DNA of 64,000 nucleotides from Mycolicibacter hiberniae (lineage in GTDB: Bacteria; Actinomycetota; Actinomycetes; Mycobacteriales; Mycobacteriaceae). This document shows positions 46,219 through 56,857 of the stretch, piece by piece. The first letter of the stretch is position 1, and the number at the start of each line of letters is the position of its first letter. The notes under the pieces are model-generated. The model made no database searches. It was not told the origin of the DNA and worked only from the letters and a program-made list of their open reading frames with translations. Location: positions 2,852,001-2,916,000 of the forward strand of contig NZ_AP022609.1 in the NCBI RefSeq assembly GCF_010729485.1, written 5' to 3'. Position numbers and translations under genes: made by a program.

Positions 46219-46460
46219 TACGATGCCTCGCCTTCAGAACCAGCGGGACCGGACACCAGGCCCAGTTCCCGTTCGCGCAACACGGTGTAGATGCGCGCGA
46301 TCTGGTGGCGCACCGTGCGGAGCCGACGGTTGTTGGTGAGCTGCCCGGTTGCCATCTGGAAACGCAGGTTGAACAGCTCTTCTTTGGACTCGCGCAGCTG
46401 CTCGACGAGTTCGTCGGCGCTCAGCTCGCGCAGTTCGCCGGCGGTCACTCCCACTGCCAT
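46218..46460 (-). CDS. rpmC: ribosomal protein uL29
   Basis: An 80-aa protein at the exit tunnel: [20 protein letters not shown] and [20 protein letters not shown] are diagnostic. It forms part of the docking site for SRP and trigger factor. Confidence 0.98.
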   Translation of the reverse strand: MAVGVTAGELRELSADELVEQLRESKEELFNLRFQMATGQLTNNRRLRTVRHQIARIYTVLRERELGLVSGPAGSEGEAS

Positions 46461-46876
46461 CAGAACTGCTCCTCTCGGGTGACGATGCGCGCCTTGATCG
46501 GCAGCTTGTGGATCGCCCGGGTCAGTGCGGCACGGGCGATGGCCTCATTCGGGTAGCTCAGCTCGAACAGCACCCGACCCGGCTTCACGTTGGCGACCCA
46601 CCACTCCGGTGAGCCCTTACCGGAACCCATGCGGGTTTCGGCGGGCTTCTTGGTCAGCGGGCGGTCCGGGAAGATGTTGATCCACACCTTGCCGCCACGC
46701 TTGATGTGCCGGTTGATGGCGATACGCGCCGACTCGATCTGCCGGTTGGTGACGTAGGCGTGCTCCAGGGCCTGGATGCCGTACTCACCGAACGTCACCG
46801 CGGTGCCGCCGCTGGCGATACCGCGCTGCTTGGGGTGATGCTGCTTGCGGTGCTTGACCTTACGGGGAATCAACAT
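46460..46876 (-). CDS. rplP: ribosomal protein uL16
   Basis: A 138-aa protein near the A-site t[41 protein letters not shown]. Standard length. Confidence 0.98.
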   Translation of the reverse strand: MLIPRKVKHRKQHHPKQRGIASGGTAVTFGEYGIQALEHAYVTNRQIESARIAINRHIKRGGKVWINIFPDRPLTKKPAETRMGSGKGSPEWWVANVKPGRVLFELSYPNEAIARAALTRAIHKLPIKARIVTREEQF

Positions 46877-46879
46877 GAT

Positions 46880-48326
<1,447 letters not shown>

Positions 48327-48330
<4 letters not shown>

Positions 48331-48608
48331 CGGCGCTTAGCCTTCCGGTCGTCTTTGATGTGTCCCTTGAAGGTGCGCGTCGGAGCAAATTCGCCGAGCT
48401 TGTGCCCGACCATCGACTCGGTGACGAATACCGGAACATGCTTGCGGCCGTCGTGTACGGCGAACGTGTGCCCGATGAAGTCCGGGATGATCGTCGACCG
48501 ACGTGACCAGGTCTTGATGACCTGCTTGGTGTTCTTCTCGTTCTGCACGTCGACCTTCTTGAGCACATGCTCGTCGACGAACGGACCCTTCTTGAGGCTG
48601 CGTGGCAT
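48327..48608 (-). CDS. rpsS: ribosomal protein uS19
   Basis: A 93-aa small-subunit head protein: [19 protein letters not shown] and [16 protein letters not shown] are diagnostic. Stop overlaps rplV by 4 nt. Confidence 0.98.
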
Positions 48609-48625
48609 CGCTTTCCCTCCGATTC

Positions 48626-49462
48626 CTAGCGCTTCTTGCCGGTGCGCCGGCGTCGGACGATGAGCTTGTCGCTGGGCTTGTTCGGCCGGCGGGTGCGACC
48701 CTCCGGCTTACCCCATGGGCTGACCGGGTGCCGGCCACCGGAGGTCTTACCCTCACCACCACCGTGCGGGTGGTCCACCGGGTTCATGACCACACCACGG
48801 ACGGACGGGCGCTTGCCCTTCCACCGCATACGGCCGGCCTTACCCCAGTTGATGTTGGCCTGCTCGGCGTTGCCCACCTCGCCGACGGTGGCGCGGCAGC
48901 GCACGTCGACGCGGCGGATCTCTCCGGAGGGCATACGCAGCGAGGCGTAGGCGCCTTCCTTACCCAGCAACTGAATGCTGGAGCCAGCCGAACGGGCCAT
49001 CTTGGCGCCACCACCGGGACGCAGCTCCACGGCATGCACCAAGGTGCCGGCCGGGATGTTGCGCAACGGCAGGTTGTTGCCGGGCTTGATATCGGCGTTG
49101 GCACCCGACTCGACCACGTCGCCCTGCGACAGACCCTGCGGCGCGATGATGTAACGCTTCTCGCCGTCGAGGTAGTGCAGCAGCGCGATCCGTGCGGTGC
49201 GGTTCGGGTCGTACTCGATGTGCGCGACCTTGGCGTTGACGCCGTCCTTGTCGTGGCGACGGAAGTCGATCACGCGGTAGGCACGCTTGTGGCCGCCACC
49301 CTTGTGGCGGGTGGTGATGCGGCCGTGGGCGTTGCGCCCGCCGTGGCCGTGCAGCGGCCGAACCAGCGACTTCTCCGGGTGAGAGCGGGTGAGCTCAGCG
49401 AAATCGGAGACGCTGGCACCGCGACGACCGGGGGTCGTCGGCTTGTACTTGCGGATTCCCAT
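48626..49462 (-). CDS. rplB: ribosomal protein uL2
   Basis: A 278-aa protein of the peptidyl-transferase surroundings: [19 protein letters not shown] and the conserved [18 protein letters not shown] containing the functionally important His. Confidence 0.98.
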   Translation of the reverse strand: MGIRKYKPTTPGRRGASVSDFAELTRSHPEKSLVRPLHGHGGRNAHGRITTRHKGGGHKRAYRVIDFRRHDKDGVNAKVAHIEYDPNRTARIALLHYLDGEKRYIIAPQGLSQGDVVESGANADIKPGNNLPLRNIPAGTLVHAVELRPGGGAKMARSAGSSIQLLGKEGAYASLRMPSGEIRRVDVRCRATVGEVGNAEQANINWGKAGRMRWKGKRPSVRGVVMNPVDHPHGGGEGKTSGGRHPVSPWGKPEGRTRRPNKPSDKLIVRRRRTGKKR

Positions 49463-49489
49463 GTCAGTTAGATCTCTCTCTCACGCCGG

Positions 49490-49792
49490 TCAGGCCGGTG
49501 CGGCGAACAGGTCGATCGGCTTGCTGCCGGGCGCCAGAGTCACAATGGCGCGCTTGGTGTCTTTGCGCTTGCCGTAGCCGGTCCGGGACCGCTTGCGCTT
49601 ACCCGGCCGGTTCGCGGTGTTCACCGACGCAACCTTGACCGCGAAGATCTTCTCGATCGCGATCTTGATCTGCGTCTTGTTCGTGTCGGGGCGGACCACG
49701 AAGGTGTACACGTTGTTCTCGATCAGCCCGTAGGACTTCTCGGAGATGACCGGCGCGAGGATGATGTCGCGGGGGTCGGTGATCGTCGCCAT
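49490..49792 (-). CDS. rplW: ribosomal protein uL23
   Basis: A 100-aa tunnel-exit protein: [39 protein letters not shown] and [15 protein letters not shown]. Overlaps rplD by one base. Confidence 0.98.
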   Translation of the reverse strand: MATITDPRDIILAPVISEKSYGLIENNVYTFVVRPDTNKTQIKIAIEKIFAVKVASVNTANRPGKRKRSRTGYGKRKDTKRAIVTLAPGSKPIDLFAAPA

Positions 49793-50448
49793 CAGGCCGA
49801 AACCTCCTCGGTTTTGGCGGTGTGAGCCTCGATGTAGGAGTTCAGGGCCTCAACGCTGAACACCACGTCGTCGGCACGCAGCACATCGTGGGTGTTGAGC
49901 TGGTCCGCGGACAGGATGTGCACACCCGGCAGGTTGCGCACGCTGCGGGCGCCCGTCTCGTCGGCCCGGCCGATGACCACCAGCACCCGCTTGCGGTCGG
50001 TGAGCGAGCCCAGGAACGTCTTGGCGCTCTTGGTCGACGGGGTCTGGCCGCTGACCAGCTCGGTGACCGCGTGGATCCGGCCGTTGCGCGCCCGGTCGGA
50101 CAACGCTCCGCGCAGGGCGGCGGCGATCATCTTCTTCGGGGTGCGCTGGCTGTAGTCGCGGGGCTTGGGCCCGTGCACCACACCACCGCCGGTGAACTGC
50201 GGCGCCCGGGTCGAGCCCTGGCGGGCACGGCCGGTGCCCTTCTGCCGGTAGGGCTTGCGGCCACCGCCGCTGACCTCACCGCGAGTCTTGGTGGAGTGCG
50301 TCCCCTGGCGGGCCGCAGCCAACTGAGCGATCACCACCTGGTGCATGAGCGCGATGTTGGCGGGAGCGTCGAACAGCTCGGCGGGCAGCTCGACCGAGCC
50401 GCCGGACTTGCCGTCCGGAGTCTTGACGTCAATCGTGATGCCGGCCAT
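49792..50448 (-). CDS. rplD: ribosomal protein uL4
   Basis: A 218-aa protein: [20 protein letters not shown] and [20 protein letters not shown] form the tunnel loop. In gammaproteobacteria L4 also represses the S10 operon. Overlaps rplC by one base. Confidence 0.98.
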   Translation of the reverse strand: MAGITIDVKTPDGKSGGSVELPAELFDAPANIALMHQVVIAQLAAARQGTHSTKTRGEVSGGGRKPYRQKGTGRARQGSTRAPQFTGGGVVHGPKPRDYSQRTPKKMIAAALRGALSDRARNGRIHAVTELVSGQTPSTKSAKTFLGSLTDRKRVLVVIGRADETGARSVRNLPGVHILSADQLNTHDVLRADDVVFSVEALNSYIEAHTAKTEEVSA

Positions 50449-51101
50449 TACTTCTCACCCTTTTTGATCGCGCTGCGGACCAGAACCAGCCCACCGTTGC
50501 GGCCCGGAATGGCGCCCTTGATCAGCAGTACGCCGTTCTCGGCGTCCACCTTGTGCACCACCAGGTTCTGGGTGGTGACACGGTCGTTGCCCATGCGTCC
50601 CGACATCCGGGTGCCCTTGAACACCCGGCCGGGGGTCGAGCAGCCACCGATCGAACCCGGCCGGCGGTGCACAGCCTGCGCGCCGTGACCGGCGCCCTGG
50701 CCGGCGAAGCCGTGCCGCTTCATGGTGCCGGCGTAACCCTTGCCCTTGGAGGTTCCGGTGACGTCGACGTAGCTGCCGTCGCTGAAAATCTCGGCGGTCA
50801 GCTCCTGGCCGACCTCGTAGCCGGCGGCGGCCGTCTCATCGTCGAGGCGCAACTCAGCCAGGTGCCGGCGCGGGTTGACGCCCGCGGCGGTGTACTGACC
50901 CGACAGCGGCCGGTTGACCTTGCGAGGGCTGATCTCGCCGTAAGCGAGCTGGACGGCGCTGTAGCCGTCGCGCTCAGGGGTGCGGATGCGGGTGACCACA
51001 TTCGGCCCGGCCTTGACGACCGTGACCGGCACGACCTTGTTGTTCTCGTCGAACACCTGTGTCATGCCCAGTTTGGTACCCAAAATACCTTTGCGTGCCA
51101 T
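50448..51101 (-). CDS. rplC: ribosomal protein uL3
   Basis: A 217-aa protein whose loop reaches the peptidyl-transferase centre: [19 protein letters not shown], and [20 protein letters not shown]. In many bacteria the loop has a Gln methylated by PrmB. Confidence 0.98.
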   Translation of the reverse strand: MARKGILGTKLGMTQVFDENNKVVPVTVVKAGPNVVTRIRTPERDGYSAVQLAYGEISPRKVNRPLSGQYTAAGVNPRRHLAELRLDDETAAAGYEVGQELTAEIFSDGSYVDVTGTSKGKGYAGTMKRHGFAGQGAGHGAQAVHRRPGSIGGCSTPGRVFKGTRMSGRMGNDRVTTQNLVVHKVDAENGVLLIKGAIPGRNGGLVLVRSAIKKGEK

Positions 51102-51130
51102 GGTTTCTTCCGAGCTCCTACTGGGATGCC

Positions 51131-51436
51131 TTATTGAATGTTGACGTCGACGCTGGCCGGCAGATCGATGCGCATCAAGGCGTCAACGGTCTTCGGCGTG
51201 GGATCGAGGATGTCGATCAACCGCTTGTGGGTGCGCATCTCGAAGTGCTCCCGCGAGTCCTTGTACTTGTGCGGGGACCGGATGACGCAATACACGTTCT
51301 TCTCGGTCGGCAGCGGCACCGGGCCGACTACGGACGCACCGGTACGAGTGACCGTCTCAACGATCTTGCGCGCCGAGGCGTCAATCGCCTCGTGGTCGTA
51401 GGCCTTGAGCCTGATGCGGATCTTTTGTCCCGCCAC
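51131..51436 (-). CDS. rpsJ: ribosomal protein uS10
   Basis: A 101-aa protein of the 30S head that also serves as NusE in antitermination. [20 protein letters not shown] and [14 protein letters not shown] are diagnostic. GTG 51436 lies behind AGGAGTGAGG. It is the first gene of the 11-gene S10 operon, with a long leader. Confidence 0.98.
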
Positions 51437-51722
51437 GCTTCTGCTACCTCACTCCTGCAAAGGGGGCCCGTCTTTCGAACCCTTTGTGCCCCAGCTCGCC
51501 TACACCTGTCGGACCCGTGGGTCCGGTGTCGACACTGCGCTGGGCGCTGTCGCCGCTGTTTACCTGTCCTGGTCCACCGGTCCCCGCGGTCGGGCGTGTC
51601 GCCCGCACACGGCCTCGTGCACGGTGAAAAAACTCCGTACGCGAGAGTGGGACCGGATGCGCCCGGGTGGGCGCTGGTCGTATGCCCGGCCAGGAGCGAT
51701 CCCGGCGCAGGCGAACCTGAAT
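51437..51722 (-). other. long 5' leader of the S10 operon
   Basis: About 280 nt separate the candidate promoter from rpsJ. The only clear structure is the hairpin at 51502-51529; a run of T (minus strand GTTTTTTCACC near 51620-51630) lies between. No protein gene is supported. Confidence 0.5.
51502..51529. promoter_or_regulatory. hairpin in S10 leader
   Basis: Inner stem GGACC-CGTG-GGTCC with an outer ACACC/GGTGT stem and a 4-nt one-sided bulge (TGTC), about 65-95 nt before rpsJ. Stem plus bulge resembles a ribosomal-protein binding site; a regulatory role is inferred. Confidence 0.4.
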
Positions 51723-51751
51723 AGTATGCCCCAGATCGGTTCAGCGGCCAA
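51723..51751 (-). promoter_or_regulatory. candidate promoter of the S10 operon
   Basis: On the minus strand TTGGCC (51751-51746) and CATACT (51728-51723) are separated by 17 nt. It precedes rpsJ by about 290 nt. Confidence 0.55.
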
Positions 51752-51814
51752 ATCCCCAGCGGTAGCGCTGCCGGCCCGCGGGGCCTGCAACCGCCGAACA
51801 GTCCGGCCAGCGAT

Positions 51815-51830
51815 CTTACTTGCCGGTAAG
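51815..51830. promoter_or_regulatory. dyad just upstream of the DUF4442 gene
   Basis: CTTAC at 51815-51819 and GTAAG at 51826-51830 form an inverted repeat; CTTGCC-GGTAAG within it is also nearly palindromic. It ends 10 nt before the start codon and could be an operator. Confidence 0.35.
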
Positions 51831-51840
51831 GTGAGTCGGC

Positions 51841-52314
51841 GTGACCGGATCTACCAGTACTTATCGGGCTTGGCGGCGGCTGGCGGGCGTCCCGGGCGGC
51901 ACCCGGATGTTCTCAGCCGCGGCGATGGCCCGGGTTCCCTATTTCGCCTCGGTGCTGCCCCACGTGGTCCGGATGGAGCCCGGACTGGCCGAGGTGCTGG
52001 TGCCCAAGTGGCCGTTCGTCTACAACCACCTGCGCACGGTGCACGCCATCGCGTCCTGCAATGCGGCCGAGGTGGCGATGGGCATGCTGATGGAGGCAAC
52101 CGTGCCCACCAGCCACCGTTGGATTCCCAAGGCGATGAGCGTGACCTATCTGGCCAAGGCGACGACGTCGTTGCGGGCCACGGCGCGGCTGACGCCGCCG
52201 GAGTTTGACTCCATCGCCGAAGGGGCCGAGGTGGTGGTGCCGGTCAGCATCACCGACAAGGCCGGCGTCGAGGTGGTGCACGCCGACATCACCACCTGGG
52301 TGACGCCGGCCTGA
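51841..52314 (+). CDS. DUF4442 hot-dog-fold protein
   Basis: A 157-aa protein of the DUF4442 family, related to PaaI-type acyl-CoA thioesterases. Recognisable parts are VPKWPFVYNHLRTVHAIASCNAAEVAMG (core helix with the conserved Asn and Ala-Glu), HRWIPKAMSVTYLAKA and a beta-rich end. GTG 51841 follows AAGGTGAG. It is divergent from the S10 operon and convergent with the carboxylesterase. Substrate is unknown. Confidence 0.75.
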   Translation: MTGSTSTYRAWRRLAGVPGGTRMFSAAAMARVPYFASVLPHVVRMEPGLAEVLVPKWPFVYNHLRTVHAIASCNAAEVAMGMLMEATVPTSHRWIPKAMSVTYLAKATTSLRATARLTPPEFDSIAEGAEVVVPVSITDKAGVEVVHADITTWVTPA

Positions 52315-52337
52315 GCGGGCGAGCTCGCACACTCCCC

Positions 52338-52399
52338 CGCCGAGCGTGTACTCAGCCCGAGATTTCGGGCGATTTTTCGTCCTGAGTACACGCTCGGCG
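52338..52399. repeat. 62-nt element: perfect 18-bp inverted repeat with nested stem
   Basis: CGCCGAGCGTGTACTCAG (52338-52355) and its exact complement (52382-52399) enclose a second stem CCCGA/TCGGG and ATTTTTCG. It lies between the convergent DUF4442 and carboxylesterase genes. It may act as a bidirectional terminator; its size and regularity suggest a dispersed intergenic repeat, which one window cannot show. Confidence 0.75.
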
Positions 52400-52412
52400 A
52401 AAGAACAAGAGG

Positions 52413-54065
52413 TCAGTTGCGCACGCCCGCCCAGAAGTCGCACTGGTGCTCTACGGCGTAGTCGGTGATCACCCGGCTTCCGTCGGTCCGCAGCGACATC
52501 CAGCGCCGCTGCGGCCCCGGCCCCACCACGGGCCAGTCGGGTTGCTCGACCGCGATCGGCGCCCCGGTCACCACAAAGCCCGTCCAGTACTCGATCATCT
52601 GGTCGGACAGCCGGCGCTGGGCGGGATCCAGCGGCGGCGCCCCGCCGATGTCGAACAGATAGCGCATCTCCAGGGAGTGGGTGGCCCCGACCGGGAACGG
52701 CACCCGGTCGTACAGGTCTGGGGCCGGAGCGTGCGGGTCGTCGAACTCGTAGCCGTAGACGGGGGCGCCGGCAGCCAGTCCGCCGGCCATCCGGTCGGCC
52801 AGGCAGGCGAAGATGTCGTCGGTCGCCGCGGCCGCGTAGGCCAGCGAGACGCTGCCGCGGTACCGGGCCGGCGGATAGTGTTGCGCCACCGCGGCGGCGT
52901 GGTCGGGGCCGAACGTGTCGTCCAGTTCGCCGGGGTATTCCGTGGCGGTGATCTCCCGGCCGACGCGCAGATACCGCAGTGCGACGAACATGGTGAACTC
53001 GTCGCGGTTGATGCCGAGCAGTACCGGTCTGCCCGCCGGGCCGCCCTCATGCGGGGACTCCTGAAACACCCGCACCGGATCCTTGGGCAGCAGCTTGGTT
53101 CCGATCACCGGACCGCTGAGCTGATCGGTGCCGAAGCGCGAGTACCACAGCGGCTTGGCCAGCCGGTCGGGCGGCAACGCCCGCAGACACGACGCGATCT
53201 GCTCGTCGGGATAGTCATGGCCCCGGCCGTGCTCGCCGCAGCCCAGGGATTCGGTGTACTCCCGGCTGATCTGCTGCGCCTGCGCCACCTCGACCTGAGC
53301 CTGACAGGGCCCACTCTGGATGATCGCCGCCCGGAACAGCCCGGCCGATTCCGGCGCGGCCAGGTGGTCGCAGACCGACATACCGCCGGCGGACTCACCG
53401 GCAATGGTCACCTTGTCCGGATCGCCGCCGAACGCATCGATGTTGTCGCGCACCCAGCGCAGCGCCGCCTGCTGATCCGCCAGGCCGTAGTTGCCCGGGT
53501 CCCCCAGTGCCGGGTCGGCCAGGAAGCCGAGGGCGCCCAACCGGTAGTTGACGGTGACGACCACGATGCGGCCCCGGACCGCGAGGCGTTGCGCGTGATA
53601 GATGTCGCCGGCGCCCCGCATGAAGCTGCCGCCGTGAATCCAGACCATGACCGGCAGCGGCTCGGCCGCCGAACCGGTCGGCGTCCACACGTTCAGCGTC
53701 AGACAGTCCTCGCTGGTCGGGTCCGCGTCGCCGGCGTCCGGCTGGATGCACCACGGTCCGCGCCGCACCGCCTCGCGCACCCCCGGCCAGGCGGGCATCG
53801 GCGCCGGCGGCTGCCATCGCAGCGGACCGACCGGCGGCGCGGCGTACGGGACTCCTTGGAACAGACGGTGATCCGGACCGACGCTTCCTCTCAGCAGACC
53901 GGAGCCGGTTCGCACCACGTCGGCGTTGAGCGCGACAGCACGAGGGCCCACGCCGGGCTGGGACGCCGCACCGTCAGAACTCGCGCACCCGGCAGCCAGC
54001 ACCGCGGTGAGCGCCAGCACCAGGACGCCGGCCCGCGCCACCCGGCGACACGATCGGATCGACAT
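52413..54065 (-). CDS. type B carboxylesterase, lipoprotein
   Basis: A 550-aa alpha/beta hydrolase. From ATG 54065 a signal peptide ends in LAAGC, giving Cys27 as lipidation site, so the enzyme is probably anchored outside the membrane. The family signatures are SEDCLTLNVW, the oxyanion loop WIHGGSF and the nucleophile S225 in GESAGGMS. Length is normal for carboxylesterase type B. It likely hydrolyses lipid or xenobiotic esters. A longer in-frame extension upstream overlaps the P450 leader and is not favoured. Confidence 0.9.
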   Translation of the reverse strand: MSIRSCRRVARAGVLVLALTAVLAAGCASSDGAASQPGVGPRAVALNADVVRTGSGLLRGSVGPDHRLFQGVPYAAPPVGPLRWQPPAPMPAWPGVREAVRRGPWCIQPDAGDADPTSEDCLTLNVWTPTGSAAEPLPVMVWIHGGSFMRGAGDIYHAQRLAVRGRIVVVTVNYRLGALGFLADPALGDPGNYGLADQQAALRWVRDNIDAFGGDPDKVTIAGESAGGMSVCDHLAAPESAGLFRAAIIQSGPCQAQVEVAQAQQISREYTESLGCGEHGRGHDYPDEQIASCLRALPPDRLAKPLWYSRFGTDQLSGPVIGTKLLPKDPVRVFQESPHEGGPAGRPVLLGINRDEFTMFVALRYLRVGREITATEYPGELDDTFGPDHAAAVAQHYPPARYRGSVSLAYAAAATDDIFACLADRMAGGLAAGAPVYGYEFDDPHAPAPDLYDRVPFPVGATHSLEMRYLFDIGGAPPLDPAQRRLSDQMIEYWTGFVVTGAPIAVEQPDWPVVGPGPQRRWMSLRTDGSRVITDYAVEHQCDFWAGVRN

Positions 54066-54178
54066 GACCGAAGAGCCTAATCGGCCGGATCGGCGCAAAG
54101 CGGGTACACGACGGGCGACTATGCCCGACACTGGTGCGGACCTGACACCTGTCAAGAATTGTGGACGAGGAGCCGGAC

Positions 54179-55432
54179 TTGAGCACACCGACAGTTGACC
54201 AGGCGGCCCAGGTATTCGCCGACCCCAGCGCCTACGCCGACGACACTCGGCTGCATGCCGCGCTGACACACCTGCGCGCCCACGCACCGGTGTGCCTGGT
54301 CGACCGGCGGCCCTACCGCCCGTTCTGGGCGATCACCCGGCACGCCGACATCATGGAGATCGAACGCGACAACGCGCTGTGGATCAACGAACCGCGGCCG
54401 GTGCTGGTGCCCGCCGAGTCCGACGACCTGCAGCGCTCCCTGCTGGAGTCCGGCATGGGTCTGCGCACGCTGATCCACATGGACGACCCGCTGCACCAGA
54501 AGATGCGTTCCATCGTCTCGGAGTGGTTCCGCCCCAAGGCAATGCGCAATCTCAGGGCCCGTATCGACGAACTCGCGCACCGCTACGTCGAGAAGATGGT
54601 CCAGCTGGGGGGCGAGTGCGACTTCGTCCAGGAGGTCGCGGTCAACTACCCACTGTTCGTGATCCTGTCACTGCTCGGCCTGCCCGAATCGGACTTTCCC
54701 CGCATGCTGCGCCTGACCCAGGAGCTGTTCGGCGGTGACGATGAGGAGTACCGCCGCGGCTTGACTCCCGAGGAGCAGCTGCCGGTGCTGCTCGACTTCT
54801 TCGCCTACTTCGGGGCGCTGACCGCCGAGCGGCGAGCCCGCCCGACCGAGGACCTGGCCTCCACGATCGCCAACGCGACCATCGACGGGGCGCCGCTGTC
54901 CGATGTGGACACCGCCTCCTACTACGTCATCATCGCCACCGCCGGCCACGACACCACCAGCGCGGCGATCAGCGGCGGCATGCAGGCACTGATCGAGCAT
55001 CCCGAGCAGCGCGAGCGCCTCCGCGCCGACATGAACCTCATGCCGACCGCGGTCGAGGAGATCATTCGCTGGGTGACGCCGGTCAAGGAGTTCATGCGCA
55101 CCGCGACCGCCGACACGCAGGTGCGCGGCGTGCCGATCGCCAAAGGAGAATCGGTCTACCTGTCCTACGTCTCGGCCAACCGTGACGAGGACGTGTTCGC
55201 CGACCCGTTCGTCTTCGACGTCGGACGCGACCCGAACAAGCATCTGGCGTTCGGGCACGGCGTGCACTTCTGCGTGGGTTCCGCCTTGGCGCGCATGGAG
55301 ATCAGCAGCTTCTTCAGCGCCCTGCTGCCCCGCCTGGAATCCGCCGAACTGGCCGGCGATCCGCAGCTGGTGTCGACGACGTTCGTCGGCGGGCTCAAGC
55401 ACCTGCCGATCCGCTATCGCATCCGGCCCTGA
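54179..55432 (+). CDS. cytochrome P450
   Basis: A 417-aa P450 from TTG 54179, with GAGGAG 6 nt upstream; GTG 54161 would add six residues but has no ribosome binding site. I-helix AGHDTTS, ExxR EIIR, and haem loop FGHGVHFCVG are intact. It is convergent with mftG, overlapping its end by 19 nt. A link to mycofactocin-dependent alcohol metabolism is possible but not shown. Confidence 0.92.
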   Translation: MSTPTVDQAAQVFADPSAYADDTRLHAALTHLRAHAPVCLVDRRPYRPFWAITRHADIMEIERDNALWINEPRPVLVPAESDDLQRSLLESGMGLRTLIHMDDPLHQKMRSIVSEWFRPKAMRNLRARIDELAHRYVEKMVQLGGECDFVQEVAVNYPLFVILSLLGLPESDFPRMLRLTQELFGGDDEEYRRGLTPEEQLPVLLDFFAYFGALTAERRARPTEDLASTIANATIDGAPLSDVDTASYYVIIATAGHDTTSAAISGGMQALIEHPEQRERLRADMNLMPTAVEEIIRWVTPVKEFMRTATADTQVRGVPIAKGESVYLSYVSANRDEDVFADPFVFDVGRDPNKHLAFGHGVHFCVGSALARMEISSFFSALLPRLESAELAGDPQLVSTTFVGGLKHLPIRYRIRP

Positions 55433-56853
55433 CCGCACAGCAGCGCAGCCGCCCGTTGAGCCAGCATCGCGATCGTCGCGTGCGGCCCGCGACTGGGGAT
55501 CGTGGGCAGCGCCGATCCGTCGATAACCCATAGCCCGGCGATCCCCCGCACCCTGCACTGCGCGTCGAGCACCGCGGCCCGGTCGGCATCGTTGCCCATG
55601 GGCGCGCTGCCGCACAGGTGTTGCGAAGTCGACCAACGCGGCTCGGTGCCAGAGGTTGTGGTGCCCAGGACAGCCCCGAGCAACTCCACCCCGCGGCGCA
55701 GCTCGGCAAGGTCTTGCGGCTCGGTGTCATAGCGGTGCTCGATGCGCGGGGCGACCTGCGGATCCGCCGACACCAGACTGATCCGGCCGCGGGCGCGCGG
55801 GGTCATCAGCGCAACGCCGATCTGCGGCGGATCGACGGCGGCGGCCTCACCGACCATGGTCGCGAAACCCGTGGTGTAGGGCCGGATTTCCAGGCCTTCA
55901 TGGTGCAGTACGGCCTCGAGCACCGGGCGGCCCGGCGTGGCCGGCCACTCGGCTGAGACCAGCCACTCCGGGTGGTCCGCGCAGTGCGCACCCACCGGAA
56001 GTGCGGATCTGACGGCAACCCCGGCGGCACGCAGCATCGCTTCCTCACCCACCCCGGACAGCATCAGCAGGTGCGCTGTGCCGATCGCTCCGGCGCACAG
56101 CACGATTCGATCCGCCGTCAGCCGCACCGGCCCCTGCTCCCCGATCGCCTCCACCGCCACGGCCCGGTCGCCCTCGATATCGACGCGCACCGCGCGGGTC
56201 TTCGTCAGGACGGTCAGGTTGGACCGGGACAGGGCCGGCCGCAGGTACGCCTGGCCCGGGCCGGTGCGCACACCTTCGACGATGTTGAGCGGGACGGCGC
56301 CGACTCCCGGTCCCGTCGCCATCGTCGCGTCGTTGAGATCGTCGATCCAGCCGAAGCCCGCCCGCGTCACCGATTCGATGAATCGATTTGTGCCAGCGCA
56401 CATGTCGCGAGTGCGCCGGACCGGAATCGGCCCGGAGTCACCGTGCGCCGGGCCGTGGAAGTCCAGGTCGGTCTCAACCGCCCGAAACGCCTCCAACACC
56501 TCCGGCCAGGACCAGCCGGCGGGAAAACCGGCGAAGTCCGCGGGCAGTCCGCGGCAGAAGTAGCCGCCGTTGACCGCACCGGAGCCTCCAAGCGTGGCAC
56601 CGCGCACGATGGCCGCCGCGTGGTCGCCGGTCAACTCGGCGCGGTAACGGCGCACCAGCGGGCTCGCAGCGCCGATCGGCAACCGTGCGGCATCGACGGT
56701 CTGCGCCGCCAGAACCGGGTCGTCTAGCCCGGCTCCCGACTCCACGAGGGTCACCGAGCATGCCGGATCCGCCGAGAGCAGTGCTGCGACAATGGATCCG
56801 GCGCTGCCCGCTCCCACCACCAGGGCGTCGCCGTGCACCACCGGAACCGTCAA
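55414..56853 (-). CDS. mftG: mycofactocin-associated GMC oxidoreductase MftG
   Basis: A 479-aa FAD-dependent GMC-family enzyme. ALVVGAGSAGSIVAA is the FAD motif; GATLGGSGAVNGGYF and the C-terminal GLWVIDGSALPTIPSRGPHAT mark the family. MftG transfers electrons from reduced mycofactocin to the respiratory chain according to published mycobacterial work. The start is uncertain: TTG 56853, or GTG 56841/56838, all near the mftF stop. It is the last mft gene, as in Rv0697. Confidence 0.92.
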   Translation of the reverse strand: MTVPVVHGDALVVGAGSAGSIVAALLSADPACSVTLVESGAGLDDPVLAAQTVDAARLPIGAASPLVRRYRAELTGDHAAAIVRGATLGGSGAVNGGYFCRGLPADFAGFPAGWSWPEVLEAFRAVETDLDFHGPAHGDSGPIPVRRTRDMCAGTNRFIESVTRAGFGWIDDLNDATMATGPGVGAVPLNIVEGVRTGPGQAYLRPALSRSNLTVLTKTRAVRVDIEGDRAVAVEAIGEQGPVRLTADRIVLCAGAIGTAHLLMLSGVGEEAMLRAAGVAVRSALPVGAHCADHPEWLVSAEWPATPGRPVLEAVLHHEGLEIRPYTTGFATMVGEAAAVDPPQIGVALMTPRARGRISLVSADPQVAPRIEHRYDTEPQDLAELRRGVELLGAVLGTTTSGTEPRWSTSQHLCGSAPMGNDADRAAVLDAQCRVRGIAGLWVIDGSALPTIPSRGPHATIAMLAQRAAALLCGQGRMR

Positions 56854-56857
56854 GCCT

